From: Nymphaea colorata
Taxonomy: Eukaryota > Streptophyta > Magnoliopsida > Nymphaeales > Nymphaeaceae
Reading direction: 5' to 3'
Assembly: GCF_008831285.2 (NCBI RefSeq)
Contig: NC_045146.1
Location: 868,001 to 932,000, forward strand
DNA: 64,000 nucleotides
In this document: in pieces, positions 24,079-34,953 of the stretch
Position numbering within the stretch: position 1 is the first letter of the stretch
How the letters are laid out: each line of letters begins with the position of its first letter
Notes under the pieces: model-generated
Seen by the model: the letters and a program-made list of their open reading frames with translations, nothing else
What the model was told of the DNA's origin: nothing
Databases searched by the model: none
Program-made: the position numbers and the translations under genes

Positions 24079-24539
24079 GGTAGGCTAGGTTATGCTAGGA
24101 TCAGAGTGGAAATACCGATCAGCTTCTCCACAATACCTGGCATAAACCTGCATGTTGGGATGGGCGTACAGTAAAAACAAGAGATTTGTTATGAGTCCTG
24201 TATCATGTTCTGTAACCATTGTGGGACTCTAACGCACTGGGGTTCAGTCTGCAAAGGAAAACTCAATGGGGACAAAGGGCGAGTGGAAAAGGAGGACCCA
24301 TGGTCTAAAGTGTTAATGGTCTAGAAATTTTTTGTGCCTTACAAAGTGAGACCTAAAGAACATGTCGAGATGGATGGAGGGAAAGGGAAAGATGTGGGTA
24401 AGCTTCTAATGAGAAGGCACAGGGACATGTGATTGGCGCCCTGGAGCTAGTGATAGCTATCGCCAGGCCTTAGTGAAAGGGAAATTGATATAGGAGGGCG
24501 AGTCTAGAGGGACCAGAATAGCAGGAGGGGACTTCTTGT

Positions 24540-25082
24540 TTGGCAAAGGTCAGAGTGGAAGCACAACTAATGCCGGTACTGCAGCTTCTCTTTCAATTAA
24601 CTCCTTTTTCACTTTTTAAAAATGGCATAGATTTGGTTGAATTGCATAGTACTCCTGGTTTTTCTTTTAATGCGGAGGGTGAGTGGAAAGAAACTCACCC
24701 CCATCAAGAGGGAGGTAAAGGAAAACAGAGGGCTCTTGAGGGTAAGGAAAAAGGACGTGGTATGTTAAAAGGAGAAGGGAGGAGACTGGGACGTGTTCGT
24801 TTAAAAGAGATGCATAATGATGGAAGGGACGAGGAGGTTGAATGGGAGGTGGTTAGCAGGAAGAGAAAGAAGAAAGTCCAGCAGCCAAAGACGCCTGTGA
24901 ATGAGGGGAGAGAAGACAAGGAGAATGAGGGAGAGGGTATGCTAATTGATGCAAAGGAAAACCAAGAGAGATGGGTACGCCTGTCTCTATTAAATGACAA
25001 TAATATGTTGAATGTGAGGGGAGTTGCAAGGGCAGCAACTCAACAGGATACCCTGACCCTCATTAGAAAGGAAAGGCCCTAG
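24540..25082 (+). pseudogene. LINE ORF1 C-terminal, charged region
   Basis: A 180-codon frame rich in Lys, Glu and Gly (for example VEWEVVSRKRKKKVQQPK), typical of the low-complexity tail between the zinc knuckle and the endonuclease in plant LINE ORFs. It lies wholly inside the LINE bounded by the 16-bp duplication, so it is not a separate gene. Confidence 0.6.
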
Positions 25083-25162
25083 TTGATGTTTCTACTAGAC
25101 ACCCGGGCTAAGAGAAGAAAGGCCCTAGTTGATGTTTCTACTAGTCACCCGGGCTAAGAGAA
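25071..25162. repeat. Tandem duplication, 2 x 46 bp, inside the first LINE
   Basis: Units 25071-25116 and 25117-25162 both begin GAAAGGCCCTAGTTGATGTT and differ at about one base. The duplication occurred after the LINE decayed, since it brings an in-frame TAG twice. Confidence 0.9.
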
Positions 25163-25365
25163 TCACTCTCCTGAGTCTGGCGTAGAAATTTGGCTTAATG
25201 GGGATAGAGACCAATGAAGATAGTGAGCGTATATACCGCCTGTGGTGTACTATGGGAACCCGGGAGAGGTGCTTGCATTAGACTGACAGAAAACTGAATG
25301 GTGGCTAATGGGCAGGTTTTCAGTTTGGCAGTAGGGGTCCATGGATTAGAGTTTTCGGAGTCTAT

Positions 25366-26845
25366 ATGTCTAACATATTGCACTTGGGCGGGGAGTGTCT
25401 GGAAGCTTTGAAGGAGCACATCCTTATGGAGGATTGTTCAACGATAGTGATTGGAGATTTTAGTATGGTTAGATTTTTGGCTAACAAGACTGGTATTTCC
25501 CTCCAATTTACGATCGACTTTTCATTTCAATTGCTGCATAGGCAGTTGTGACCTTAGGAAGATTGAAGACCCAAACTGTCAGTATACTTGGTCCAACAAA
25601 CGACAAGGGGAGGAAATGATTTTCATCATGATTGATTGGTGCTTTCTTAATACAGCCTACTTCCAATCATGCCATATGAATGGAAATTGTGTTGTACAGC
25701 TAAGTCCACCTCCGGCCACAAGTCTTTGGTCCTCCACATGATGGATAAAGGAAGAAGGGAGATACACTAGGTTCAGATTTTTTAAGCCCTGGACTTTGAA
25801 ACCGACTGCTAGAGAAGCTATTACAGAGGGCTGGAGCTCTAGGGAGGCAGGTTGCCCAATGTTTTTAAGTGTTATGAAAATTTGAATACAGTGAATTGAA
25901 AACTTAAGCAATGGAAATACAGTCACTTTGGCAAGCTTGATTAGAAGATTAACAGGCTGACAGAGAAGTGGGTGGTGCTTCAAGAGAGTGTGGAACAGGG
26001 GTATATTTAGAATACTGCTGAGGAACTACAAGCTGGTAAAGAGCTGGAGAAGGCTCTTCTTATGGAAGAAATGATGTGAAAAAACAATGCTAAAGTGAGG
26101 TGGTTGCAGGTTGGAGATAAGAACACTAATTTTTTTCATGCAGCAGCTAGAGGAGAGGGAGAGCTAATAGAAATAAAATTCCTGACTACTAGTTAATGGT
26201 AGACAGCTGGAGAATGAAGAGGATATTTTAAAGGAAGCAAGTCTGTATTTTGAAAATTTTCTCAATAGTGATAATGCCACGGGGGAGGTAAGGGGGAATA
26301 TAGCTGAAGGAGAGATGGTCACAGATGAGGAAAACAACATGCTTATTAGGCTGCTGATGCAGGAGGAGGTTTGAGCTACAGTCAAGTCTCTAGATAATAA
26401 AAGTACTGCTGGCCTGGATAACATACGTAACTTTTTCTATTAGGAATACTGGGATATAATTGAAGAGAATGTGGGCAAAGCAGTGACAGGGTTTTTCAAA
26501 ACTGAAAATATGGTAAGAAGTATCAACAACACCAACATCATGATAATTCCAAAGTTTAATGGCGCGAGGAGAATTAAATATTATAGACATTTGGCACTGT
26601 GTAGCAGCCTCTATAAAATTGTGAGCAAAATCATGGTCATGAGAGTGCAGAACATCCTTCCTCAAATCATAGAGGCCAATCAGGGAGCTTTTGTCAAGAC
26701 TAGATCTATTCACGATCGGATCTCCCTGGCTAATGAGGTCATGGAAGTCTTCTCAGCTAGTAGAGAAAAGGTGGTAGGGTTGAAACTCGATCCCTCTAAA
26801 GTTTATGATCGAGTTTCACAATGGCTTCCTATTTCTCATCCTTAG
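25366..26845 (+). pseudogene. LINE ORF2 remains: endonuclease and reverse transcriptase
   Basis: Split frames give endonuclease-like phrases (IVIGDF; CQYTWSNKRQGEEMIFIMID), then WLQVGDKNTNFFHAAARGEG around 26102-26160, then reverse transcriptase from 26471: NIMIIPKFNGARRIKYYRHL, KIVSKIMVMRVQNILP, ANQGAFVKTRSIHDRISLAN and LKLDPSKVYDRV. These match the non-LTR RT order up to the palm A-motif (normally LD.SKAYD). The FADD catalytic part is not visible downstream, so the 3' half of the domain is lost or unreadable. Confidence 0.8.
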
Positions 26846-27758
26846 AAAAAACTGTGCCCCTTAAGTGTATGGGATATGGAGAGACAGTAATAGGAAGTGG
26901 ATGATGCGAGTGGTGGAGGCGAAGATGGGAGGCGATGATGCTGAGATGCATTTTTTAATGGACTAGCTGAGTAGCACTAACCTCTGTACAGGTAGCAAGT
27001 ACATATGCTCTAACAGCTCTGAATGGAGACGTCTAAAGGGAATGATTGAAGGCAGAAGGCAGATTGCACCTAAGTGGCATGCTTTTCATCATCAATACAA
27101 GTCGGATATAGTTCTGCAGTTGAAGCTTCCAATGGTGGAAGTGGGTAAGGTCATTATGAAGTATGGGGAAAGAGATGGAAGGGATGACAGTGTTTGATTA
27201 CCGATGCTATGATGAGCATTCTGAATGTTTTATGGCAAGGGTGTTTTTTTATTTTGGCTTTGGAGTGGTTAGGTTTGGCCCCTTCTATATTTTTTTCATA
27301 TCCTTCATTTTTTCTCAATAAAAGGTTGGGGAGCCTTACTCCACTGCACATCTTTTGTTGGAACAAAGAAAGCACTCAGTCATGACTTTTTTAAAAAATA
27401 GTGCACCTAGGCGTCAGTTTTCTATTTTGACTTTTAAAAATTAAAATATTCTTTAGATCTTATTTGGTCTTAGATTCTCAAGATTTGAGATTCAGGGACT
27501 TAAAAGAACAACTTTTTTTCTTGTATAATTTTAGATCAGATCTTAATGAATATATGTTGCCTTGTGGAGCTGGATGAGCCAGTGGGCATTGTCTTGCCCA
27601 TTTTCCCACGCAGCAGCTGAGAATTTGGTATGCATTTTTTGGCCGTCATGATAAGCCGGACCCACTCACCGGCTAATAAATGAAAGGATTTTAAATTCGT
27701 CCACCGATGAAATTGACAGTGGAAGTGAAGTCGCTTGAATTCTTTCTGCAAGGGGTTA

Positions 27759-28538
27759 GAGGTCGTTTGATAGGCCTGGAACGAGCAGGACGATAAGTTC
27801 TGTTTTTTCTAAAATACCACCAAACACTGGCTGCAAGTCAGGGTGGACGAGGCGGACATTGGGTATAAATTTCGCCCGTCCTGGATTCATCCCGAGGAGC
27901 ACGACCAGCTCCTTCAGTTGCTTCCCCAGCAGATACGACTCGTTTCCCAATAAGCAGAAAACCAGCAGCTCATCTTCTCAATCTGTAAGCGAAGGGAGCC
28001 TTTCAATCGCTTGTTTGGGCTTGAGGTCTCTTCAATAGATTTGGGGCGTTTTTGTATTTTGCATTGGCTGTTCAGGGATGAATATTTATTGGACAGAAAA
28101 TGTTTGGTGAAAGTACATGTTTCATTGATGATTTATTATTTTAAGTATGAGTTTTTTTTTTTTTTTATGGATCATTTTGTTGTATGTTTGATTATTGATT
28201 GTAATAAGTTATTCATGTAAGCAATAAGTTATCAATATAGAATTTGTATTATTTTTGTTTAATAACTCTCTCTCTCTGTATCTCTCTCTATATATATATA
28301 TATACATGTATATAGTGCAAACAATGGGCGGAACAAACAAAAAAACAAAATAGAAAGCAAACACTAGACAAAATAAATTGATGCAATTCAAATGCTTGAC
28401 AAAAATGACATAGTTTATTGTTTTTAAAATGATCAAACAGTGGATAGAAGACACCATTGACAAAACAGATAAGACATTAGTGTGGTGAATAGCACGTTTT
28501 GTCCGTTCTGTCTAATGAGACAATTATCAAACGACCTC
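27759..28538. mobile_element. PIF/Harbinger non-autonomous element, 780 bp
   Basis: The left end GAGGTCGTTTGATA and the right end in inverse orientation are identical over 14 bases. TTA flanks both sides (27756-27758 and 28539-28541). There is no transposase; the interior is AT-rich with a CT/TA microsatellite at 28266-28314. Confidence 0.85.
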
Positions 28539-28541
28539 TTA

Positions 28542-29287
28542 GTGTAACAAATGAGACAATGTGACCGGTCTTTGTTTTGAATTCTTGAGTATCAATCTTT
28601 TGTACTACAAAAAAAAAAATTATACTGACATGCAAGTTAAAACATAATAGAAGGCGTCACTTCAAGACATTGAAAACATACTTGTTTACAATGTAGGAGA
28701 ATGTAAGAAAGATAAAAGATTTGGGATATGATAAAATATTCATCGTGCGGGCCCACTAATATCATAACATCAGTCCGGTCATTTAGCAGCAACCAAAACT
28801 AAATTTTTTAACTGGTTTCTGAGTTTTAACACCCAAACAACTGGTATACTGCATGAGTTGTCAATTTATAATTTTTTGTGTTTATTTGTTCTTTTTACCT
28901 CTTAGAAAAACGTTATGCATGTAGACTTCAATGGTTCACAATACTTCATCATTGGCAGGACACAAATATAAGTTCTCTTTCCGTAAAAAGTAATATTGAA
29001 ATTTTCTTTTCACAACTTATTAACATTATGTTTATAAAAGAACTTAAATTTACCGGATGCTGCGACAGATGCTGGATGATGTATGTTAGTTAAAAATTAA
29101 AATTTTGATGCTAAAAATCCAATGCTGAGAGAGCAATAACAAGCATTGATGGTGCAATAACAGTTTATTGTATTTTGGTGGGCAACTCTCCATCTTCTTT
29201 TGCTAGTGATCTTTTTTTCGGACCGCCGGCTATGCAGAAGCCCATACAAGGGATATTTCTTTGGCATACATAACTATGTAATATAGA
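28542..29287. other. Intergenic with dispersed repeat
   Basis: No gene seen. Positions 28560-28830 resemble 8130-8420, sharing TTTGTTTTGAATTcTTGAG-like and CTGACATGCAAGTT blocks. Confidence 0.4.
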
Positions 29288-29436
29288 CAGTGGCGGAGCC
29301 ACATGGTGACTGGTGTGGGCAGTTGCCCACCCTAATCTCTTAAAATTTAATTATTTTCAAATGAGCATCTTTAAACTTTTATCCTTAGTGCTCCACCATA
29401 TATAACTATTGTTAATTTTTTTTTGGCTCACCATTG
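29288..29436. mobile_element. Short MITE with CAGTGGCGGAGCCA ends
   Basis: Starts CAGTGGCGGAGCCACATGG, then TGTGGGCAGTTGCCCACCC, and ends TTGGCTCACCATTG, an imperfect inversion of the left end. Related copies lie at 44002-44169 and 54831-54993. No coding capacity; the flanking duplication is unclear because both flanks are AT-rich. Confidence 0.55.
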
Positions 29437-29446
29437 AATTATATAT

Positions 29447-29660
29447 TTGGATCACTTGAAAGGACGTGCTTTGCACCATATGTTGCCAACTCTCGGAAAG
29501 AAATTTCCAGCTGTTGTGAAGGATTTCTGGCCGCCGGACTTTGGCTTCTTTTCAAATTTTCTTTTGTTTAGTCTTTTTCAGGTTGTGCCATTAACCGACG
29601 AACGAGAGAAATCTCTGCAAAATTATACCAGACATCTGCAAGGCGATGGTAAAATTTTAT
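29447..29660 (+). pseudogene. Orphan exon-like segment, unidentified
   Basis: An open frame reads GRALHHMLPTLGKKFPAVVK then DFWPPDFGFF. After TCTTTTTCAG (a good acceptor at about 29582) come VVPLTDEREKSLQNYTRHLQ and GDG|gtaaaa, resembling a splice donor. The two pieces look coding, yet no neighbouring exons are found. Possibly a captured gene fragment. I do not recognise the family. Confidence 0.25.
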
Positions 29661-30075
29661 TGGGTATCAAGAGAATGATTATATATTCTATTAACTGTTT
29701 GACTAGGCAAATGTGATTTGAAGCAAGCTTTAACTTACAAGTTTTGTGTATCTTTTAAAAATTTTCATTTATTAAGGTGCTTATTTATTTGCATGTCAAC
29801 ATTCATTCAAGTTTAGGTCATAACTGATACCAATTCCAATATGTTGATGCTATTCTGAATTCTAAATAAAAATTTACTAAGGGTCGATAAATCAAACTAT
29901 ATCTACTTACACACCTAAAGCAGTTCCATAGTTTTTTTTTTTTTTTAAACTCCATATCGACCTTTTTCTTTCAACTATCAAATCCAAATATAATTGTGTC
30001 TTACACACGCAATCCTTGGAAAAATTGTCTCTTTCAAACACAGTAAAATGGGTCCAGTATTGACTTCGCATGGTG

Positions 30076-30661
30076 CATGTAGATAGGGATGCACAGCTAG
30101 TCGAGCCAACTCGGGCTCGACTCGAACTCCCTCAAGTAAACTCGACTCGAGCTCGATTCGTTTTTTATACGAGTCAAGCTAGAGCTTAAATATAAACTCG
30201 AGTATGTTAATGAACCGACTCAACTCGACTTTAATCTCATTTTTTATTTTGTGTTTTTAATTTTTCATTCTTTTTTTTTTCCTTTCACCCACACACACCT
30301 TAATCTTATTTTTTTTTGTTTAAATTTTCTAATTTTTCCTCCTTTTTTTTCCTCTCTTCATCCACTCAGCCACTTTCTTTAAACCTTTTTTCTCTTTCCT
30401 CACCACTCATGTTCACTTTTCCTTCCCTTTTTCTCTTTTCCGAATAAGCTGCCTTTCCTCTTCCCCGTCGTCATTTCCTTCCATTTTTCTCTTTTCCCAT
30501 GCTGCCTTTCCTCCTCCCCACGTCAGTGACACTTTCACCCCGCCTTCGGTTGCAGCGAAAAAGGAAGGCATTGCCGAGTTTAGACGAGCTGCTCGGGTCA
30601 AGCTCGAAGACAGACACTCGAGGCGAGCTCGACTCGGCTCGTGTGCAGCCCTACTTGTAGA
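30076..30661. mobile_element. hAT-like non-autonomous element, CTCGAG type, with 8-bp TSD
   Basis: The element 30084-30653 starts TAGGGATGCACAG and, inverted, ends TAGGGCTGCACACGAGCC. It is flanked by CATGTAGA (30076-30083) and CTTGTAGA (30654-30661), an 8-bp duplication with one change. The arms are packed with CTCGACTCGAGCTCG motifs; the core is T/C-rich and non-coding. Confidence 0.8.
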
Positions 30662-32352
30662 GTTTCTAGAAGAAGAAAACGTAGTCTTGGTGGCAGGTGA
30701 GGTAGGGCTTTCAATGGGGTGATGGAATCAAACAACGGATTGAAAAGTTGTCCCATTAGAGGACTGCTAACTTGGCTTCACAGCTCCTTATTTTTGAAAT
30801 TATGAAGGACCACGCCCACCCACTCACTCACTCACTCGGCTCCACCAATTTTGTCCAAAAATCGTCTTTGACGGTTTGAAATTTTGATTCAAGAATAAAA
30901 ATTTCAGAATTCCTCTTCAAACTAAAAAGGAAATCTGAAAACAAAATATCCTGTTTTGTTTAATAATTCTAATTTCTTAAAAAAAAAGCATATTGATTCA
31001 ATTTTTTTTTATTCTCTATATATCAAACACTTCCGTAGTAGCTTAAAAATGACTCTTAAGGCAATTTCTAAAAGTACTGAATTGCTTTTTATTTGTTGTT
31101 GGAAAATTCTGAGAGTGCAAAGTTAATTTATAAAGTCGATTTTTTTAATTTATTTTTGTTGTTAGAATAAATGGGCATAATATAAACGTCTCCCACAGAC
31201 TTGGAACTTGATGAATAATTTACACAGTAGTCAAATGCATCACTCTTTCTCAAGACGGACCGATAAGAGAAGATCTAGCGTGCACGAAAAATCTGCTCGG
31301 GATTTAAGATCTGGCTGTGATGCATAAAAGAATACAAAAGAAAGTCAGACCGGTTTAGAAATTAAAAGGTGTCCCGTAAGAATGGAGCCACGTATAGCCG
31401 AGGGATTTTTAAAAATTTATATTTCGTTGGCCCCTCTTCAATTGTCAAAATTTGCACAGAAGTGCCAAACCAGATTTCTATTTTTTCAGTTTACTGTCAC
31501 GAGGGTACCGGTAGCCGGTTGCCTGGTTCTGGACAAATTCGATTTTAGTTTGGCCGACTCACGCTGTATGTGACCCGGCATGATGCATGGTTTGATGGTT
31601 TTTTTTTTTTTAAGGGACAGATATCACTTTGAAAATCATTTTTTTTTTCTTTGAATTTTCAATTTCTAATTGAGCGGAAAAGGAGTGGGTCTCTAAATAT
31701 ATGGCAATCTCACCATACCGATTCATATCTGACCTCAACAAGGACAGAGTCAAGATTCAACAAGGCACCCCCTCCTCTCTCGACAACAGAGACAAAAAGA
31801 AGATGAGAAGTTTTGTTGTTCATTTGAGCAGTGGATTGCTCACCTGAATCTCTAAACTAGAAGACTAGATTAGTTGCTAAAGGTTTAGCTTTACTAAAGA
31901 GAGTTGAGAGTCGATTACCCTTATACTTATTCATATACTTATCCACCAGTTGCAAAATTTACTTTCATTAGAATTGTGTTAGCAGCGTTGCATGTCTAAA
32001 TTTTAAACTTGTCCAAATGAATGTAAAATCCTAGTTCTTCCATCGTGTGCTAAGAGAAATTATTTACAATGTGTTAGCGAGTGGAATTTGTTATGCAAGG
32101 ACTAAAACAAAAAGCATATAAATATAATGAAAAATAATCATATCGAGCGACGGTGAGCTGTTAAAAAAAATTAAACATCATAATTTTCATGAATTTTAGT
32201 TTGTCACTGTAAAAACTTAAAAATATAGTAGGCTCATGTTAGATATTTTTAAAAACATTTAAAAATATAAAAAGCACAAATTCTCTAAATATTCTCCTCC
32301 GCCGAGAAAAAGATCTTGGCTCTACCCTTAATCATCCTGTCAACAACATATG
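30662..32352. other. Intergenic, no gene seen
   Basis: AT-rich spacer between two hAT-like elements. The reading frames are short and resemble nothing known. Confidence 0.5.
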
Positions 32353-32890
32353 TTTTTTAATAGGGATGAGCACGAGCCCAATCGAGCCCGAGTTCAGTTA
32401 GCTCGAGTTCGGCTCGACTAATGAAACCTCAAGTTCAACTCGGCTCGAGCTCGAGAATTGCTCGATGGAAGCAGCTCGAACTCGACTGGACAGTTACGTG
32501 TTGAGGTTGAGCTCGACTCGATTAAGGCTCGACAAATTCATTTGAATAGAATTGGTATTCATTGTTACATGTTGAGCTCAAGTTCAACTCGCTGAAGGCT
32601 CGACAGACTCGTTTGAATAGAATTGATATTCATCGTTACGTCTTGAGTTTGAGCTCGACTCGATTAAGGCTCGACAAACTCAGAAACTCGTTTGAACTTA
32701 TCAAAACTTGATTAAGGCTCGACAAACTCGATTAAGACTCAAGCTCGACTCAGTAGTTACGTGTTGAGCTTGAACTCAACTCGATTGCTTGAACGAGCTC
32801 GACTCATTAAGCACATGACTTGGTTCGAACTCGTTCACGAGCCGAGCGAGCTTTAACGAGTCGAGCTTGTTGTTCACAAGTACTTTTTAA
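32353..32890. mobile_element. hAT-like non-autonomous element, CTCGAG type, with 8-bp TSD
   Basis: The element 32361-32882 begins TAGGGATGAGCACGAGCC; its inverted right end is TACTTGTGAACAACAAGC. It is flanked by TTTTTTAA (32353-32360) and CTTTTTAA (32883-32890), 7 of 8 matching. The interior repeats phrases such as GAGCTCGACTCGATTAAGG several times, so internal tandem growth is likely. Confidence 0.75.
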
Positions 32891-33270
32891 TGGTAGCATG
32901 ATTCAATTTGGTAAGTTGTGATTTGTGAAACATGAACAATAAATGCAGAACTTGCTGGCGCTAATTGGGTATCATTTGCTTTTGATGTTCATAAGATCCT
33001 TAGCCGAACCAACTGCCAAAAACTTGCAACCTGCAACGTCCACGTTAAAGGGTTCATAAACTACATAGGGGGCTCATAAATAGTCCAGTTAATATGGTCG
33101 TTGAGGGGCCAGTTTTCTCACCATAAATGAACTACCCAAGCGATACTCAACGTGGGGATTTATGGCAAGATCTTCCTTCATCTGGACGGACATGTTTAAT
33201 TACATGAAAAAGGGATCTGATTGTCCTCCAATTCTATCACACCGATCCCACTATGCAATGCTATCACCAT

Positions 33271-33309
<39 letters not shown>

Positions 33310-34497
33310 AAGAAATCCAACCGGGAAGTCCCCATCTATTATTGATAAAAGAATGATTTTTTTTTATAGGGTGAGTGGTTCATTTTACCGCTCGTAAGAG
33401 AGACTGACCCCCCTCTCCTCCTTGTGCCCGACTCCCTGAGTCGAGACCTTTTACCGTACAGAAATAAAGCGCACTGAGACGTGACAGTGACCCACCATTA
33501 TATTTATTTCCAGTCGCCTGCTACCAATTAGCGATGAGGACAAATTGGTCGAGCCATTTTGATTTTGTCCAATTCATGCGGGGTCCTTGAAGTCTGATTG
33601 GTTCCAATATGATTATTAAAGACAAATTTTTCCAGCATAGAAATTCCTCACCTGGTCTGAACAGAAGTTGGTTCACTCTTTTCTTAACAAACAACTGCTA
33701 TTAGTCCTCATCAAACACCCCGATCTGAGTCACTGCATCTTAAACTGAAATATTCATGACACTATGCATAGTAATCAGATCATTAACAGAAAGACCAGAT
33801 TGAATTTCCCAGCAACTTTTAGGATTGATTTGTTTCCAGGCAGCCAACATATCTTTCGAAAGGGGAGAAGTGGATCTACCTGACATAGAGAAATGGAAAA
33901 AAGTTTGGGGTGGATTTTTTCCTTATTTTGGAAGATTTTTTCTTCTTCTTCACTGCCATCATCAAACGTAAACCAAAGGTTTGCTATATGTAATTATTAA
34001 GTCGTATAATATAATTTAAATGAAACTTTTTGATGGCTAGTCCACACCCATTTCATTATATTTTGGATATCTAAAAAATAACTTGAAATTTATACTTGAA
34101 ACTTAATCTATATCATCTAATTTCTTTATAACCAAACAGATTCTCATAAAAGATGGGAGCTTGGACATCTAGTGGATCTTATTCATTTATTTGCATTTCT
34201 GGATGGAGGCAACGCGTCATGGTGACAGTCACCGCATCTGCAGACATTAATGGGGGAATCAAAGAGGGACGGTGCCTTTCAGCGTCAAATGATGAGGCGG
34301 AGCCGGCAAAAACTTTACGGCACCATAAATGTTCTTCATCTTATCTTAACAAACTTCAAGAGAAGCCTTCTGCAAATAAATTCTGAAAAGTTTTACGGGT
34401 GAAATTTAAATTTGCAAAAGTAGGTCGATCTGGGGAGTTTGGTGACCTCAAATGCAGATGAACGGCGGCAACGACGACATCCATGGTACAAAAAGTC

Positions 34498-34498
<1 letters not shown>
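32891..34498. other. Upstream spacer of the WS/DGAT gene
   Basis: No recognisable gene; short frames here (for example at 34153-34386) show no family pattern. It ends in a CT microsatellite just upstream of the WS/DGAT leader. Confidence 0.4.
33274..33310. repeat. Poly-T/poly-A tract
   Basis: A run of about 28 T followed by A. Possibly the tail of a retroposed sequence, but no source can be named. Confidence 0.8.
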
Positions 34499-34531
<33 letters not shown>

Positions 34532-34580
34532 GACTCTCCCCTACCACGCAGAGAGCCTCTCTCTCTCTCTCTTCGTCTCT
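34499..34580. repeat. (CT)n microsatellite in the WS/DGAT promoter/leader
   Basis: CTCTCTCTCTCTCTCTCTCT runs at 34501-34530 and again at 34557-34585. Pyrimidine patches like this are frequent close to plant transcription starts. Confidence 0.85.
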
Positions 34581-34953
34581 CTCTGTCTCTTCAAATTTTC
34601 AGTTTGATGCTAGCAGGCGGGCGTCCCACTCTCTTCAATTCAAGGCTCCGACAGAGACAGAGAACCTCCCTCTTCGATTGGAGGCCATCAATGACAGCCT
34701 AAACAGGGGACCCTTCTTCTCCGATTCTGTCTCCGTCTCTCTTTTCCCTTCAATCTTTGGGGGGTATTAAAGAAAGGGCGGGCTGTCTATCTCTCCCCGC
34801 ATGGACTTGAGAGTCCGAATCCGATCGAGACGGTCTTCTGAGAAGGAGGATCAATCTCCCTTCCCCCACTCAACTACTGCCGCCGTCGCCGCCACCACCG
34901 GCGGCCAGGGAAGAGGAGACGAAGAGGAAGAAGAACGGGAGGGAGAAGAGGAG

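Larger units (their letters stand above)
23420..27377 (+). mobile_element. L1-type LINE, full-span but decayed, with 16-bp target-site duplication
   Basis: AACAAAGAAAGCACTC occurs at 23420-23435 and again, identical, at 27362-27377, bounding a 3,926-bp insertion (23436-27361). In order it holds ORF1 with a DUF4283-like domain (23551-24078), a CCHC knuckle in the same frame after a stop (24211-24252), endonuclease traces (IVIGDF near 25450 and YTWSNKR near 25590) and reverse transcriptase (26471-26845). The 3' part has AATAAAAGG near 27318. Multiple stops and frameshifts make it non-functional. No poly(A) run precedes the right duplication, unlike typical plant L1 copies. Confidence 0.9.

Noticed and set aside
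23420-27377. Host gene with a DUF4283 and zinc-knuckle domain
   Set aside because: The whole segment is bounded by a 16-bp duplication and continues into endonuclease and RT pieces, so it is a LINE.
30413-30601. Lys/Glu-rich minus frame
   Set aside because: Antisense of the T/C-rich core of a hAT-like element.
32353-32890. CRISPR-like array because of repeated GAGCTCGACTCGATTAAGG phrases
   Set aside because: Repeats are irregular in length and spacing and lie inside a hAT-like element; plant nuclear DNA has no CRISPR arrays.
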